Positions 21,865 to 32,027 of a DNA stretch of 64,000 bases are shown in pieces. The translations under genes were made by a program, and so were the position numbers. This DNA is from Pseudomonadota bacterium (GTDB taxonomy: Bacteria > Pseudomonadota > Alphaproteobacteria > Rhizobiales > Xanthobacteraceae). Positions within the stretch are counted from its first letter, which is position 1; each line of letters opens with the position of its first letter. The notes below the pieces were generated by a model. That model was not told where the DNA came from and made no database searches. It worked only from the letters and a program-made list of their open reading frames with translations. The stretch covers positions 372,001 to 436,000 of the forward strand of contig JAEYAW010000013.1 of the NCBI GenBank assembly GCA_023404675.1, in the 5' to 3' direction.

Positions 21865-24225
21865 ATGCAACTGGTGAAGCTGAAACCCAGGCAGGGCGCC
21901 GAACGATTGTCGCCCGCCATCTATACCGCGCTCGTGGACTCACTGTTCCACAACGCGGGCGCGATGTTTATGGCCGTTGTCTGTACGACGGCCGTGGCGC
22001 TGATGACGGCTTTCCGGACCGGAAACGTCCTGATCTGGCCTTGCGCGGTTCTCATCGTCGTCGGCGGCTCGCTTCGGGCCTGGCAGATGCGCAAGTACGA
22101 ACGCCGGGTCGGACCGCTGGGGCCAGCGTCCGCCGCCATCTGGGAAAAGCACTACGCCTTCGGCTCGATCTTTCACGCCTCCTCGATGGGGCTGTGGTGT
22201 GCGGTCGTCATTCTCGGCACGGACGACGCGGTGGCCCACATGCTGTGCACCTGCGTGACCATCGGCTATGTCGCCGCGGGCGCGGGCCGCAATTACGGCC
22301 GCTCATGGATCGTGCAGTGGCACATCCTGTTCGCCTGCGGTCCGATGTCGGTCGCCCTGATAATCCACGGCGATTTCTACTATGTCGGCCTCGGGATTCT
22401 GCTTGGGCTTTTTTTCCTTGGCCTGAAGGAGGTCAACCAGAGCCTCCAGAATATTTTTGTCGGCGCGCTGGTGGCCAACGAGCAGGTCGCCTCGCTTGCC
22501 GGCCAGTTCGACACCGCGCTCAACAACATGCCGCACGGCCTGTGCATGATCGACGGCGAGAACCACGTCGCCGTTCTCAACTACCGCTTCACCGAGATGA
22601 TGCGCCTGCCGCACGATCTGGTGGAGCGCCGCGCGCGGGTGTCTGAGATGGTCACGGCCATGGTGGGATCAGGCTCCATCAACGGGGCTGACGCCAGGGC
22701 GATCCAGACGGCTCTGGCCGATACGCGGGAGACCGAGGTCACGACCATGAACGGAGAGGACAGCAGCGAGCGCGCGCTGGCCTGGACGTTCCAGCCGATG
22801 GACGGCGGCGGCCACGTGATCCTGGTCGAGGACATCACCGAGCGGCGCAATTCCGAGGCGAAGATCCGCCACATGGCGCGGTTCGACGAACTGACGGGAT
22901 TGTCGAACCGGGTCAACTTCCGGGACGAGATGGAAGCGCGTCTGTCGCGCATGTCCTCGGACGGGAAATCGCTGTCCGCCTTGCTGTTCATCGATCTCGA
23001 TCAGTTCAAGCAGATCAACGACACGCTCGGCCATCCCTCCGGCGACCGGTTGCTTTGCGTGGTCGCCGAGCGCCTGCGCGAGATGCTGCGCACCGAGGAT
23101 CTGGTGGCGCGGTTCGGCGGCGACGAATTCGTCGTCTTCCAGGAAAATATCCACTCGCGCGACGATGCCGCGAGCCTGGCGGGCAGGATCGTGGATCGTC
23201 TCAGCGATCGCTACGAGGTGAACCAGCATCATGTCGAGATCGGTGCGAGCGTCGGCATTGCGCTGACCTCCGGCGATATCAGCGCGGACACGCTGCTCAA
23301 GAACGCGGACATGGCGTTGTATCGGGCCAAGGCCGACGGTCGCGGGACGTTCTGCTTTTTCCGCGAGGAGATGGCCCAGGTCGTCGAGGCCCGGCGCATC
23401 CTCGAACTCGATATCCGCAATGCGCTGGCTAACGAGGAATTCGAGCTTTACTATCAGCCGTTGATCAACCTCAAGACCGGACGGATTTCGACCTGCGAGG
23501 CGCTGCTGCGCTGGAATCATCCCGAGCGCGGCACGGTCTCGCCCGCGAGCATCATTCCGGTCGCCGAGGACATGGGCCTGATCATCGATCTCGGCCGCTG
23601 GATCCTGCGCAAGGCGTGTATGGAATGCATGCGCTGGCCCGACGGTGTGCGGGTTGCGGTGAACTTCTCGCCGCAGCAATTCCATCAGCGCGATGTACTG
23701 GGCGAGGTTCGCTACGCTCTTGAGGTGTCCGGCCTGCCGGCGAACCGGCTCGAAATCGAGATCACCGAATCGTCGCTGCTGCGAAACACGCAGTGGGTGC
23801 ACGACGTGCTGCAGAAACTGGCGAACGCCGGCATCCGCATTTCGCTCGACGACTTCGGTACCGGCTATTCGAGCCTGAGCTATCTGCACAACTTTCCGCT
23901 TCACAAGGTGAAGATCGATCGCTCCTTCCTTGAGGGCATTGGTAACGATCGCCCGCTCACGCTGCTGCGTGGCGTGGCGCGGCTCAGCACCGATCTCGGC
24001 ATGGCGGTCGCAGTGGAAGGCATCGAGACGAACCGGCAGCTCGAACTGATCAGCGCCGACGGAACGGTGACGGAAGCGCAGGGTTATCTCTTCAGCCGTC
24101 CCGTGAAGGCTGTCCAGATTCGGCAATTGCTCAATGCGTCTCACGGACGCCAGCCTCTGGACGAAGCGGCGAATGGCGCGACGATCGAGAAATTCGTGCC
24201 GCGGCGTGACCGCACTCCGCACTGA
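21865..24225 (+). CDS. Membrane-bound diguanylate cyclase / c-di-GMP phosphodiesterase
   Basis: 786-residue protein with about five N-terminal membrane spans (residues 30-200), a PAS-like linker (LAGQFDTALNNMPHGLCMID, near 210), a GGDEF domain and an EAL domain. The cyclase active site is intact (RFGGDEFVVF, GGDEF at 418-422) and is preceded by an RTED inhibitory I-site five residues upstream. The EAL motif is intact (TCEALLRWNHP, Glu545), with later DDFGTGYSSLSYL and EGIET. Both activities are therefore possible. Lies between tolB and pal, 130 bp after tolB, its own promoter region having TTAACCCT. Confidence 0.93.
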   Translation: MQLVKLKPRQGAERLSPAIYTALVDSLFHNAGAMFMAVVCTTAVALMTAFRTGNVLIWPCAVLIVVGGSLRAWQMRKYERRVGPLGPASAAIWEKHYAFGSIFHASSMGLWCAVVILGTDDAVAHMLCTCVTIGYVAAGAGRNYGRSWIVQWHILFACGPMSVALIIHGDFYYVGLGILLGLFFLGLKEVNQSLQNIFVGALVANEQVASLAGQFDTALNNMPHGLCMIDGENHVAVLNYRFTEMMRLPHDLVERRARVSEMVTAMVGSGSINGADARAIQTALADTRETEVTTMNGEDSSERALAWTFQPMDGGGHVILVEDITERRNSEAKIRHMARFDELTGLSNRVNFRDEMEARLSRMSSDGKSLSALLFIDLDQFKQINDTLGHPSGDRLLCVVAERLREMLRTEDLVARFGGDEFVVFQENIHSRDDAASLAGRIVDRLSDRYEVNQHHVEIGASVGIALTSGDISADTLLKNADMALYRAKADGRGTFCFFREEMAQVVEARRILELDIRNALANEEFELYYQPLINLKTGRISTCEALLRWNHPERGTVSPASIIPVAEDMGLIIDLGRWILRKACMECMRWPDGVRVAVNFSPQQFHQRDVLGEVRYALEVSGLPANRLEIEITESSLLRNTQWVHDVLQKLANAGIRISLDDFGTGYSSLSYLHNFPLHKVKIDRSFLEGIGNDRPLTLLRGVARLSTDLGMAVAVEGIETNRQLELISADGTVTEAQGYLFSRPVKAVQIRQLLNASHGRQPLDEAANGATIEKFVPRRDRTPH

Positions 24226-24356
24226 ACGAGACGGCTTCTCGTCGGCGCATGGGTGTTGTGCGCGGGAAATACGCCCGCAGAAAATTAACTGTTTTGATCT
24301 TCTTTCAAACATGGTTAACGTTACACGGTGACGTTCTGCTTGCGTCGGGGGTTTTG

Positions 24357-25091
24357 ATGAGCGTGGGATCTTCACCTAGTCGTTTCGCCCAGCGCGCGAT
24401 CGAACTTCTCGACAGGATTGATTACAGGCTCGCTGAAACCGAGGCTGATCGGGAGGAGATCTACCGCCTGCGCTATCGCGCCTATCTTCAGGAAGGGGCG
24501 GTCTCTCCGAACAGCGAACTGAAGGTCTATGACCGCTACGACGATCTGCCGAATTCGTGGACCTTCGGGCTTTTTCTCGATGGCGTGCTGGCAAGCTCCC
24601 TGCGCATCAGCGTCGCTTCGCCGGAGCACCCCGATACCCCGTCGATGCCGGTGTTCCCCGATCTGCTGGAGCCGCAGCTTCGGCAGGGCCGCGTGATGAT
24701 CGATCCGACCCGCTTCGTGGCCGATCCGTCCCGCGAGAAGCGCTGTCCCGAACTTCCCTACATGACGGTTCGGCTGGCCTATGCCGCGTGCGCGCATTTC
24801 AAGGCCGATCTTGGTCTGGCGACCGTGCGCACGGAACATCAGGCGTTCTACCGCCGCGTCTTCTTCCATGAAGCGATCAGCGGGCCGCGGGTCTATCCCG
24901 GCCTGCTGAAGCCGATCTGCCTGATGGCGGTCGATTTTCCCGTCATGAAGGACAAGGTCTTCGCCCGCTATCCCTTCATGCGCTCGACATTGTTCGAGCG
25001 GCGCATGCTGTTCGAGCGGCTGGCCGACCGCGCCGCTCCGGCTGCGGACCTGCCGCAGCAGGAATCGGCCCCCATCGCCGCGGCGTCCTGA
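24357..25091 (+). CDS. FeeM-like N-acyl amino acid synthase (GNAT fold)
   Basis: 244-residue protein starting MSVGSSPSRFAQRAIELLDR. The core YRLAETEADREEIYRLRYRA, then GVLASSLRISVASPEHPDTP and MTVRLAYAACAHFKADLGLA resemble the FeeM / LuxI-type acyltransferases that transfer an acyl chain from ACP to an amino acid. The in-frame ATG at 24249 gives a longer hydrophobic N-terminus, but GGGGG before 24357 and the start of homologous sequence favour 24357. Product unknown; the neighbour is a c-di-GMP enzyme. Assignment rests on recalled family pattern. Confidence 0.68.
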   Translation: MSVGSSPSRFAQRAIELLDRIDYRLAETEADREEIYRLRYRAYLQEGAVSPNSELKVYDRYDDLPNSWTFGLFLDGVLASSLRISVASPEHPDTPSMPVFPDLLEPQLRQGRVMIDPTRFVADPSREKRCPELPYMTVRLAYAACAHFKADLGLATVRTEHQAFYRRVFFHEAISGPRVYPGLLKPICLMAVDFPVMKDKVFARYPFMRSTLFERRMLFERLADRAAPAADLPQQESAPIAAAS

Positions 25092-25160
25092 GGGTTCCCG
25101 GTTCCCGGGAGGGGTCGCTTCTTTGGGGGAGCGGGCCCTTTCTCGGGAACGGGCCCTTTT

Positions 25161-25190
25161 TCATGAAAACAAACCTCATGAAAACAAACC
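25161..25190 (+). repeat. 15-bp tandem duplication upstream of pal
   Basis: TCATGAAAACAAACC is present twice with no gap (25161-25175, 25176-25190). Just upstream GCGGGCCCTTTCTC and ACGGGCCCTTTTTC are also near-identical copies (25131-25162). Probably recent slippage or duplication in the spacer between the FeeM-like gene and pal. Confidence 0.85.
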
Positions 25191-25231
25191 CTGTTCCCGT
25201 CGTTTCACCCTTGCGCCACATTTACCGGCGA

Positions 25232-25239
25232 TTAACCAT
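25232..25239 (+). promoter_or_regulatory. TTAACCAT word upstream of pal (possible CtrA half-site)
   Basis: Same 8-mer as upstream of tolQ, 136 bp before the pal ATG. Suggests shared cell-cycle control of the Tol-Pal genes; speculative. Confidence 0.3.
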
Positions 25240-25374
25240 ACTGTTTGCTTTTCGCAGACTGTGGGCATTTGATCGGGCGCAGCAACCCTCCATCAAGGTT
25301 GACGGAACGTTCGCTTAACCAAGGCCCGGTAGACCGGACCCAGTTCGGTAATTCGTGAGCGTGGAGGCTCCGGA

Positions 25375-25866
25375 ATGATCAGCAAGATGCGTGTCCTCCA
25401 GGGGATGAAGCTGGCGGCAGTGCTCGCGGTGGCGCTGTCGATGGGGGCTTGCGCCAACAACAAGACCGGCGTCGACGGCGCGATGGCGAGCGCTGCAACG
25501 CCCGGCAGCCAGCAGGACTTCGTGGTCAATGTCGGCGACCGCGTGTTCTTCGAGAGCGACCAGACGGACCTGTCGCCGCAGGCAACCGCCACGCTCGACA
25601 AGCAGGCGCAGTGGCTGCAGATGTATTCGCGCTACAGCTTCACCATCGAGGGGCACGCCGACGAGCGCGGCACCCGCGAATACAACATCGCGCTCGGCGC
25701 CCGCCGCGCCCAGGCGGTGCGGAGCTATCTCGCCTCGCGCGGCATCGATCCGAGCCGTATGCGGACCATCTCCTATGGCAAGGAACGCCCGGTCGCGGTC
25801 TGCAACGACATCTCCTGCTGGTCGCAGAACCGCCGCGCCGTGACGGTGCTCAACGCCAGCTCCTGA
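25375..25866 (+). CDS. pal: Peptidoglycan-associated lipoprotein Pal
   Basis: 163-residue outer-membrane lipoprotein. The signal peptide ends in the lipobox SMGAC (lipidated Cys near residue 25). The OmpA-like peptidoglycan-binding domain shows VFFESDQTDLSPQATATLD, FTIEGHADERGTREYNIALG and RMRTISYGKERPV. It pairs with TolB and anchors the outer membrane to peptidoglycan. It is separated from tolB by 3.6 kb holding two other genes. A strong terminator follows. Confidence 0.97.
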   Translation: MISKMRVLQGMKLAAVLAVALSMGACANNKTGVDGAMASAATPGSQQDFVVNVGDRVFFESDQTDLSPQATATLDKQAQWLQMYSRYSFTIEGHADERGTREYNIALGARRAQAVRSYLASRGIDPSRMRTISYGKERPVAVCNDISCWSQNRRAVTVLNASS

Positions 25867-25920
25867 GCCGGGGCGATCGCCGGGTCCACAGTTCGGGACG
25901 CGGCTTTGAATTGATCGAGA

Positions 25921-25953
25921 ACGGGCCGGCCGCGCTTGCGGCTGGCCCGTTTC
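25921..25953 (+). terminator. Rho-independent terminator after pal
   Basis: 13-bp stem ACGGGCCGGCCGC / GCGGCTGGCCCGT (one G-T pair), loop GCTT, then TTTCGG. Confidence 0.85.
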
Positions 25954-26106
25954 GGTTCTAGCTATCGGACGAACGGGCGTGATCGCGATTGGTCGGCCCG
26001 CGTAAGCGTTAACGTCACTCAACGCGCATGACCCAACCGTTCTGGTTGCGGCCTGCGCGGTATATCCGGCGGGCCGAACAGACGGCTGACAAGCCGAGAT
26101 GTTTCG

Positions 26107-26925
26107 ATGACGACCCTCCCTGTTTCATCTTCCCCGACCATTCCCGTGACCGATGGTGCCTCCGATGCGTCGGCGACCTGGCCGTCGGGATCGCCCGTCC
26201 ACCGTGTCCGGCACACGTTGCGCCGTCGCACCCTTGTCGCCGCCGAAACGACGCGCATCACGCCGGCCATGATCCGCGTGACGTTCACCGGCGAGGATCT
26301 GGCGGATTTCGCCAGCGCCGCCCCTGACGACCACGTGAAGCTGTTCTTCTCGGGCCCGTCGGGCGATGTCCGGCGGGACTATACGCCGCGTGCCTTCGAT
26401 GCCGGCGCCCGCCGGCTCGTCATCGATTTCGCCGTTCACGAGGCGGGGCCGGCGACCGCATGGGCGTGCGCGGCGAGGCCCGGAGATGCGCTCGAAATCG
26501 CCGGGCCGCGGGGGTCGGCCGTTGTTGCGCCGGACGTGCTGCAATGGCTGCTGATCGGAGACGAGACCGCGCTGCCGGCGATCGGACGCCGTATCGAGGA
26601 ATTGAGAGCCGGGACACGAGTCACAAGTGTCGTGGCCGTCACCGGACCGGCCGAGCAGCAGATGTTGCGAACGCGCGCGGAGTGGACGGCGCTGTGGATT
26701 CATCGCCCGGCGAAAGCCGCCGCCGATCCCGTGCCCGTTCTGGATGCGCTGGTGCCGCTCGATATCCCGCCACGCACCTTCGTCTGGATCGCGGCCGAGG
26801 CCGAGGTCGCGCGCTCGGTCAGGGCCTATCTGCTGAACGTTCGCCGTCATCCGATCGGTTGGACGCGGGCAGCCGGCTACTGGGTGAAGGGCGAGGCCGA
26901 CGCGCATCTGAAGTTCGAGGACTGA
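26107..26925 (+). CDS. Siderophore-interacting FAD/NAD(P)H reductase (SIP/ViuB family)
   Basis: 272-residue ferric-siderophore reductase. The family FAD motif RDYTPRAFD (R-x-Y-T-x-R) is near residue 80, followed by VIDFAVHEAGPATAWACAAR and the GDALEIAGPRGS loop; the C-terminal half contains the SIP domain (LLIGDETALPAIGRRIEEL, then VWIAAEAEVARSVRAYLL) and ends GYWVKGEADAH. Predicted to release iron from imported siderophores in the cytoplasm. No siderophore receptor or biosynthesis gene is nearby. It interrupts the usual pal-cpoB order. Confidence 0.92.
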   Translation: MTTLPVSSSPTIPVTDGASDASATWPSGSPVHRVRHTLRRRTLVAAETTRITPAMIRVTFTGEDLADFASAAPDDHVKLFFSGPSGDVRRDYTPRAFDAGARRLVIDFAVHEAGPATAWACAARPGDALEIAGPRGSAVVAPDVLQWLLIGDETALPAIGRRIEELRAGTRVTSVVAVTGPAEQQMLRTRAEWTALWIHRPAKAAADPVPVLDALVPLDIPPRTFVWIAAEAEVARSVRAYLLNVRRHPIGWTRAAGYWVKGEADAHLKFED

Positions 26926-27099
26926 CCACGCACGCCGCGCCATTGCCGTTTCTCTGGCGCGGCGGTCCGATCCCGATTCCCTCGCATCGGAAAAGATTTT
27001 ATGCTGCGACCAATGGCGACGGGCGATAGACCGGCGTTCAGTCACATTTTGGGCGCAGAAGCCGGCTCAATGCCGCTGTTCCCTTTGTTGCAGGCGATC

Positions 27100-28086
27100 A
27101 TGTCATCGAAACTTCGCACGTTCTCCGTCGCGGCGGCCCTTCTTGTGTCGACCGCCGTCTGGTCGGCACCCGGTTTTGCGCAGTACAACGACGATGAGAC
27201 CGATCTGGTCGTCCGCGTGCAGCGGCTCGAAGAGCGGCTGCGGCAGATCACCGGCCAGAACGAGGAATTGCAGTACCGCAATCGTCGTCTCGAAGAGCAG
27301 CTGCGCCAGTATCAGTCGCAGGGGGCCCCGGTGCAGGGCGCGCCGCCCGTCGCTGCCGCGCCGCCGCCGCAGTCCTCCCAGCCGTTGCCGGCGCCGCCGC
27401 CGCTCCAGACCGCAACCCCGCAGGACAGCTATCCGGGCGGCGCTATTCCGCCCGCGCCCGCGCCGATCTATCGCGAGGAGAATCAGGCTGCGCCCGCGCC
27501 TTCCCGCGGCCGTCGCGGCGATGCGTTCGACCCGTCCCAGAATCCCAATGCGCCCGGCGCGCCGCGCGTGCTCGGCACCACGCAGCCATCCAGCCCGGTG
27601 GACACGGCCGCTGTCGGTGCACCCGGCGGGCGCGGTCCCGGAGAGCCGCTCGATCTCGGCAGCGGCGCGGGCGGCGGCGACCTCACCACGTTGCCGCCGA
27701 CCGCCACCCCGCGCGACGAGTTCGACCTCGGCATCGGCTATATCCAGCGCCGCGACTATGCGCTGGCCGACGAGACGATGCGCAACTTCGTCCGGAAATA
27801 TCCCAACGACCGGCTGGTGGCGGACGCCAATTATTGGCTCGGCGAGAGCCTGTTCCAGCGTCAGCGCTATCGCGACGCGGCCGAGGTGTTTCTGGACGTG
27901 ACGTCGAAATACGGCACGTCGGGCAAGGCGCCCGATTCCATGCTGCGTCTGGGCCAGTCGCTGGCGGCGCTGAAGGAAAAGGAAGCCGCCTGCGCGGCGC
28001 TCGGCGAACTGTCCCGCAAGTATCCGCGCGCCGCGGCCGGCGTGAAGCAGGGAGCCGAGCGCGAGTTGAAACGCAACGGCTGCTGA
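27100..28086 (+). CDS. cpoB: Cell division coordinator CpoB (YbgF)
   Basis: 328-residue periplasmic protein that links the Tol-Pal machine to peptidoglycan synthesis. Signal peptide MSSKLRTFSVAAALLVSTAV ending near GFAQ; coiled-coil trimerisation region LVVRVQRLEERLRQITGQNE; a long Pro/Ala-rich linker (residues about 75-190); then C-terminal TPR repeats (FDLGIGYIQRRDYALADETM, NYWLGESLFQRQRYRDAAEV). Start chosen at 27100 because the signal peptide begins there; the longer reading from 27001 adds non-conserved sequence. Confidence 0.94.
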   Translation: MSSKLRTFSVAAALLVSTAVWSAPGFAQYNDDETDLVVRVQRLEERLRQITGQNEELQYRNRRLEEQLRQYQSQGAPVQGAPPVAAAPPPQSSQPLPAPPPLQTATPQDSYPGGAIPPAPAPIYREENQAAPAPSRGRRGDAFDPSQNPNAPGAPRVLGTTQPSSPVDTAAVGAPGGRGPGEPLDLGSGAGGGDLTTLPPTATPRDEFDLGIGYIQRRDYALADETMRNFVRKYPNDRLVADANYWLGESLFQRQRYRDAAEVFLDVTSKYGTSGKAPDSMLRLGQSLAALKEKEAACAALGELSRKYPRAAAGVKQGAERELKRNGC

Positions 28087-28087
28087 C

Positions 28088-29140
28088 ATGACCCGCGCCG
28101 GCACCTCCCGGTCCGGGGGGCGCGGTCGCGCTCCCGACGCCGCGCCGGTCGGGGCGGCCGAGGCGAAGGCGCTGTTCGCTGATTTCCGCACCGAGTCCGC
28201 CCTGGTGCTCGCCGTTTCCGGCGGTCCGGATTCCATGGCCCTGATGTGGCTGGCCGCGCGCTGGCGGCGGGCCCTGAAAAACGGACCGTCCCTGCTTGCG
28301 GTCACCGTCGATCATGGTCTGCGGCCCGAATCCGCGCGCGAGGCGCGGATGGTCGGGGCGGCGGCGGCCAATCTCGGCGTGCCGCATCGCACGCTGCGCT
28401 GGCGCGAGACCAAGCCGGTGACCGGCCTGCCGGCGGCGGCGCGCGCAGCGCGCTACCGGCTGCTGGGCGAGGCGGCCCGCAGGGCGGGAGCCGGCCACGT
28501 GCTGACAGCCCACACCCGCGACGATCAGGCCGAGACTGTGCTGATGCGCCTGTCGCGCGGCAGCGGGCTGGCGGGGCTGGCCGCCATGGCCCGGTTGAGC
28601 CCGCGCGACGGCATCGTGGTGGCGCGGCCGCTGCTCGACATCGAAAAATCCCGGCTGGCCGCCACGGTCCGCAAGGCGAAACTCGGCTTTGCGGAGGATC
28701 CCACGAATGTTGACCTGCATTACGCCCGCCCGCGCTGGCGGGCGCTGATGCCGGCGCTGGCCGAGGAGGGGTGCGACGCCCGCACGCTGGCACGTCTGGC
28801 GGGGCGGCTGGCGCGCGCCAACGCGGCGCTCGATTTGATGGCCGATGGCGCCGAACGCTATCTTGTGGTGCGCAGCGGCGAAAGGCCGGGATGGGACGCG
28901 GCCGTCTTCGCCGCGCTGCCGGAGGAGATCCGGGTGCGCCTGCTGGGGCGGCTGCTGTCCCGCGTTGGCCATGAGGGGCCGGCCGAACTCGGCAAGGTCG
29001 AGGCGCTGGCGCGGCGCATGGGCGAAACGGCGCAGCGCGGGCGGCTTAAGGAAACGCTGGCCGGGGCTGTCGTGCGGCTGGACAAGGGCCGGCTGCAGGT
29101 GGAGCCTGCGCCGCCGCGCCGCGCCCGCAGATCGGAATGA
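28088..29140 (+). CDS. tilS: tRNA(Ile)-lysidine synthetase TilS
   Basis: N-type ATP pyrophosphatase that attaches lysine to C34 of tRNA-Ile(CAU), making it read AUA. The P-loop SGGPDS is at residues 44-49 (LVLAVSGGPDSMALMWLAAR); VTVDHGLRPESAREA and HVLTAHTRDDQAETVLMRLS are the next family blocks. 350 residues, complete, without the long C-terminal domain of E. coli TilS. Starts two bases after the cpoB stop. Confidence 0.95.
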   Translation: MTRAGTSRSGGRGRAPDAAPVGAAEAKALFADFRTESALVLAVSGGPDSMALMWLAARWRRALKNGPSLLAVTVDHGLRPESAREARMVGAAAANLGVPHRTLRWRETKPVTGLPAAARAARYRLLGEAARRAGAGHVLTAHTRDDQAETVLMRLSRGSGLAGLAAMARLSPRDGIVVARPLLDIEKSRLAATVRKAKLGFAEDPTNVDLHYARPRWRALMPALAEEGCDARTLARLAGRLARANAALDLMADGAERYLVVRSGERPGWDAAVFAALPEEIRVRLLGRLLSRVGHEGPAELGKVEALARRMGETAQRGRLKETLAGAVVRLDKGRLQVEPAPPRRARRSE

Positions 29141-29397
29141 TTCCGGGGATCGGGAGCAAAAATCCGGTTCAAAAAGCGCCACGATTTGAACCGGAAGCCC
29201 CGTTAATGCGCTAAATAGTCCTGAGCCTTTCTCTTGGCAGGGGCCGGGACCGCACATAGATTGGGTCAGCCATCCTTGACCGAACCACGCGTAGAGTCGA
29301 TGACGGCCCGGCTTGACGAGGAAACTGGCCGGGAAAACCCGGGTCCGGCGATCGGACCCGATAACAAGGGCCGCCGCGCGACCGCGAAGGAACTTAG

Positions 29398-31314
<1,917 letters not shown>

Positions 31315-31332
31315 TCCGGCTCCGGCCACAAG

Positions 31333-31430
31333 GTCTTGGGTTGAAGTCTTGGGTTGAAAGAGTCTTGGATTGAAAATGGCCGGGTTCGTCCCGGCCATTT
31401 TGTTTGTCCGGTTGTTGTTTGTCCGGTTGT
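31333..31430 (+). repeat. Tandem repeats flanking the ftsH terminator
   Basis: GTCTTGGGTTGAA occurs at 31333-31345 and 31346-31358, with a one-mismatch third copy at 31362-31374. Beyond the terminator, TGTTTGTCCGGTTGT is duplicated exactly (31401-31415, 31416-31430). Confidence 0.85.
31373..31402 (+). terminator. Terminator after ftsH
   Basis: 12-bp stem AAAATGGCCGGG / CCCGGCCATTTT with loop TTCGT; works in both orientations. Confidence 0.85.
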
Positions 31431-31453
31431 TTGCCGTCGGCAGGGGATAGGAC

Positions 31454-31966
31454 ATGACTGACAGCGTGGTCGGAGCCGGCTGGCGTCCCATGATCGCCCC
31501 CGATATCCCGGCCGTGATGGCGATCGCCGCCGCGGTTCACCCGGCCTACCCGGAGCGCGAAGAGGTGTTTCGCGAGCGCCTGTCGCTCGCGCCCGGGGGC
31601 TGCTGGATCGCGCAGAACGATGGCGCGCCGCTCGGCTACATCGTCTCGCATCCGGCGCGGTTCGGCGCGCCGCCCGCGCTTGACACGCTGCTGGGCGCGC
31701 TGCCTGACCATCCGGATACGTTCTACATCCACGACCTCGCGTTGCTGCCGCAGGCGCGGGGCCGCCGCCTCGCAGCCCCGATGCTTGCCCATCTCACGGC
31801 AAAGGTCCGCGCGGCCGGTTTCGCCACCCTGTCGCTGGTGGCGGTGAACGGCTCGTCGCCGTTCTGGAGCCGGCATGGCTTCGTGTCCAGCAATCACCTT
31901 TGCTCCGTCGAAAAACTCTCGTCCTACGGGAGCGATTCGGTTTTCATGTCCCATAGATTGTGTTAG
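31454..31966 (+). CDS. GNAT-family N-acetyltransferase
   Basis: 170-residue acetyl-CoA-dependent transferase. Motif A is visible as FYIHDLALLPQARGRRLAAP (Q/R-x-x-G-x-x/A-type loop QARGRRL), preceded by the strand PLGYIVSHPARFG and followed by FATLSLVAVNGSSPFWSRHG, the typical C-terminal N-x-x-x-x-x-W/Y-x-x-x-G-F element. Substrate unknown. Lies between the ftsH terminator and a membrane protein gene. Confidence 0.85.
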   Translation: MTDSVVGAGWRPMIAPDIPAVMAIAAAVHPAYPEREEVFRERLSLAPGGCWIAQNDGAPLGYIVSHPARFGAPPALDTLLGALPDHPDTFYIHDLALLPQARGRRLAAPMLAHLTAKVRAAGFATLSLVAVNGSSPFWSRHGFVSSNHLCSVEKLSSYGSDSVFMSHRLC

Positions 31967-32027
31967 CAGATCACTCAAGCAGCGCATTCGCTCCGGCGAC
32001 TTTTCTATTGCGCTGTGGTCTGGGCAC

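Noticed and set aside
22669..24375. 568-codon minus-strand frame opposite the GGDEF/EAL gene
   Set aside because: Shadow; low-information composition, real gene on the plus strand has complete motifs.
26003..26106. GCGTTAACG word before the siderophore reductase as a Fur or CtrA site
   Set aside because: Does not fit a Fur box, an Irr ICE motif or the full CtrA motif; too short to support.
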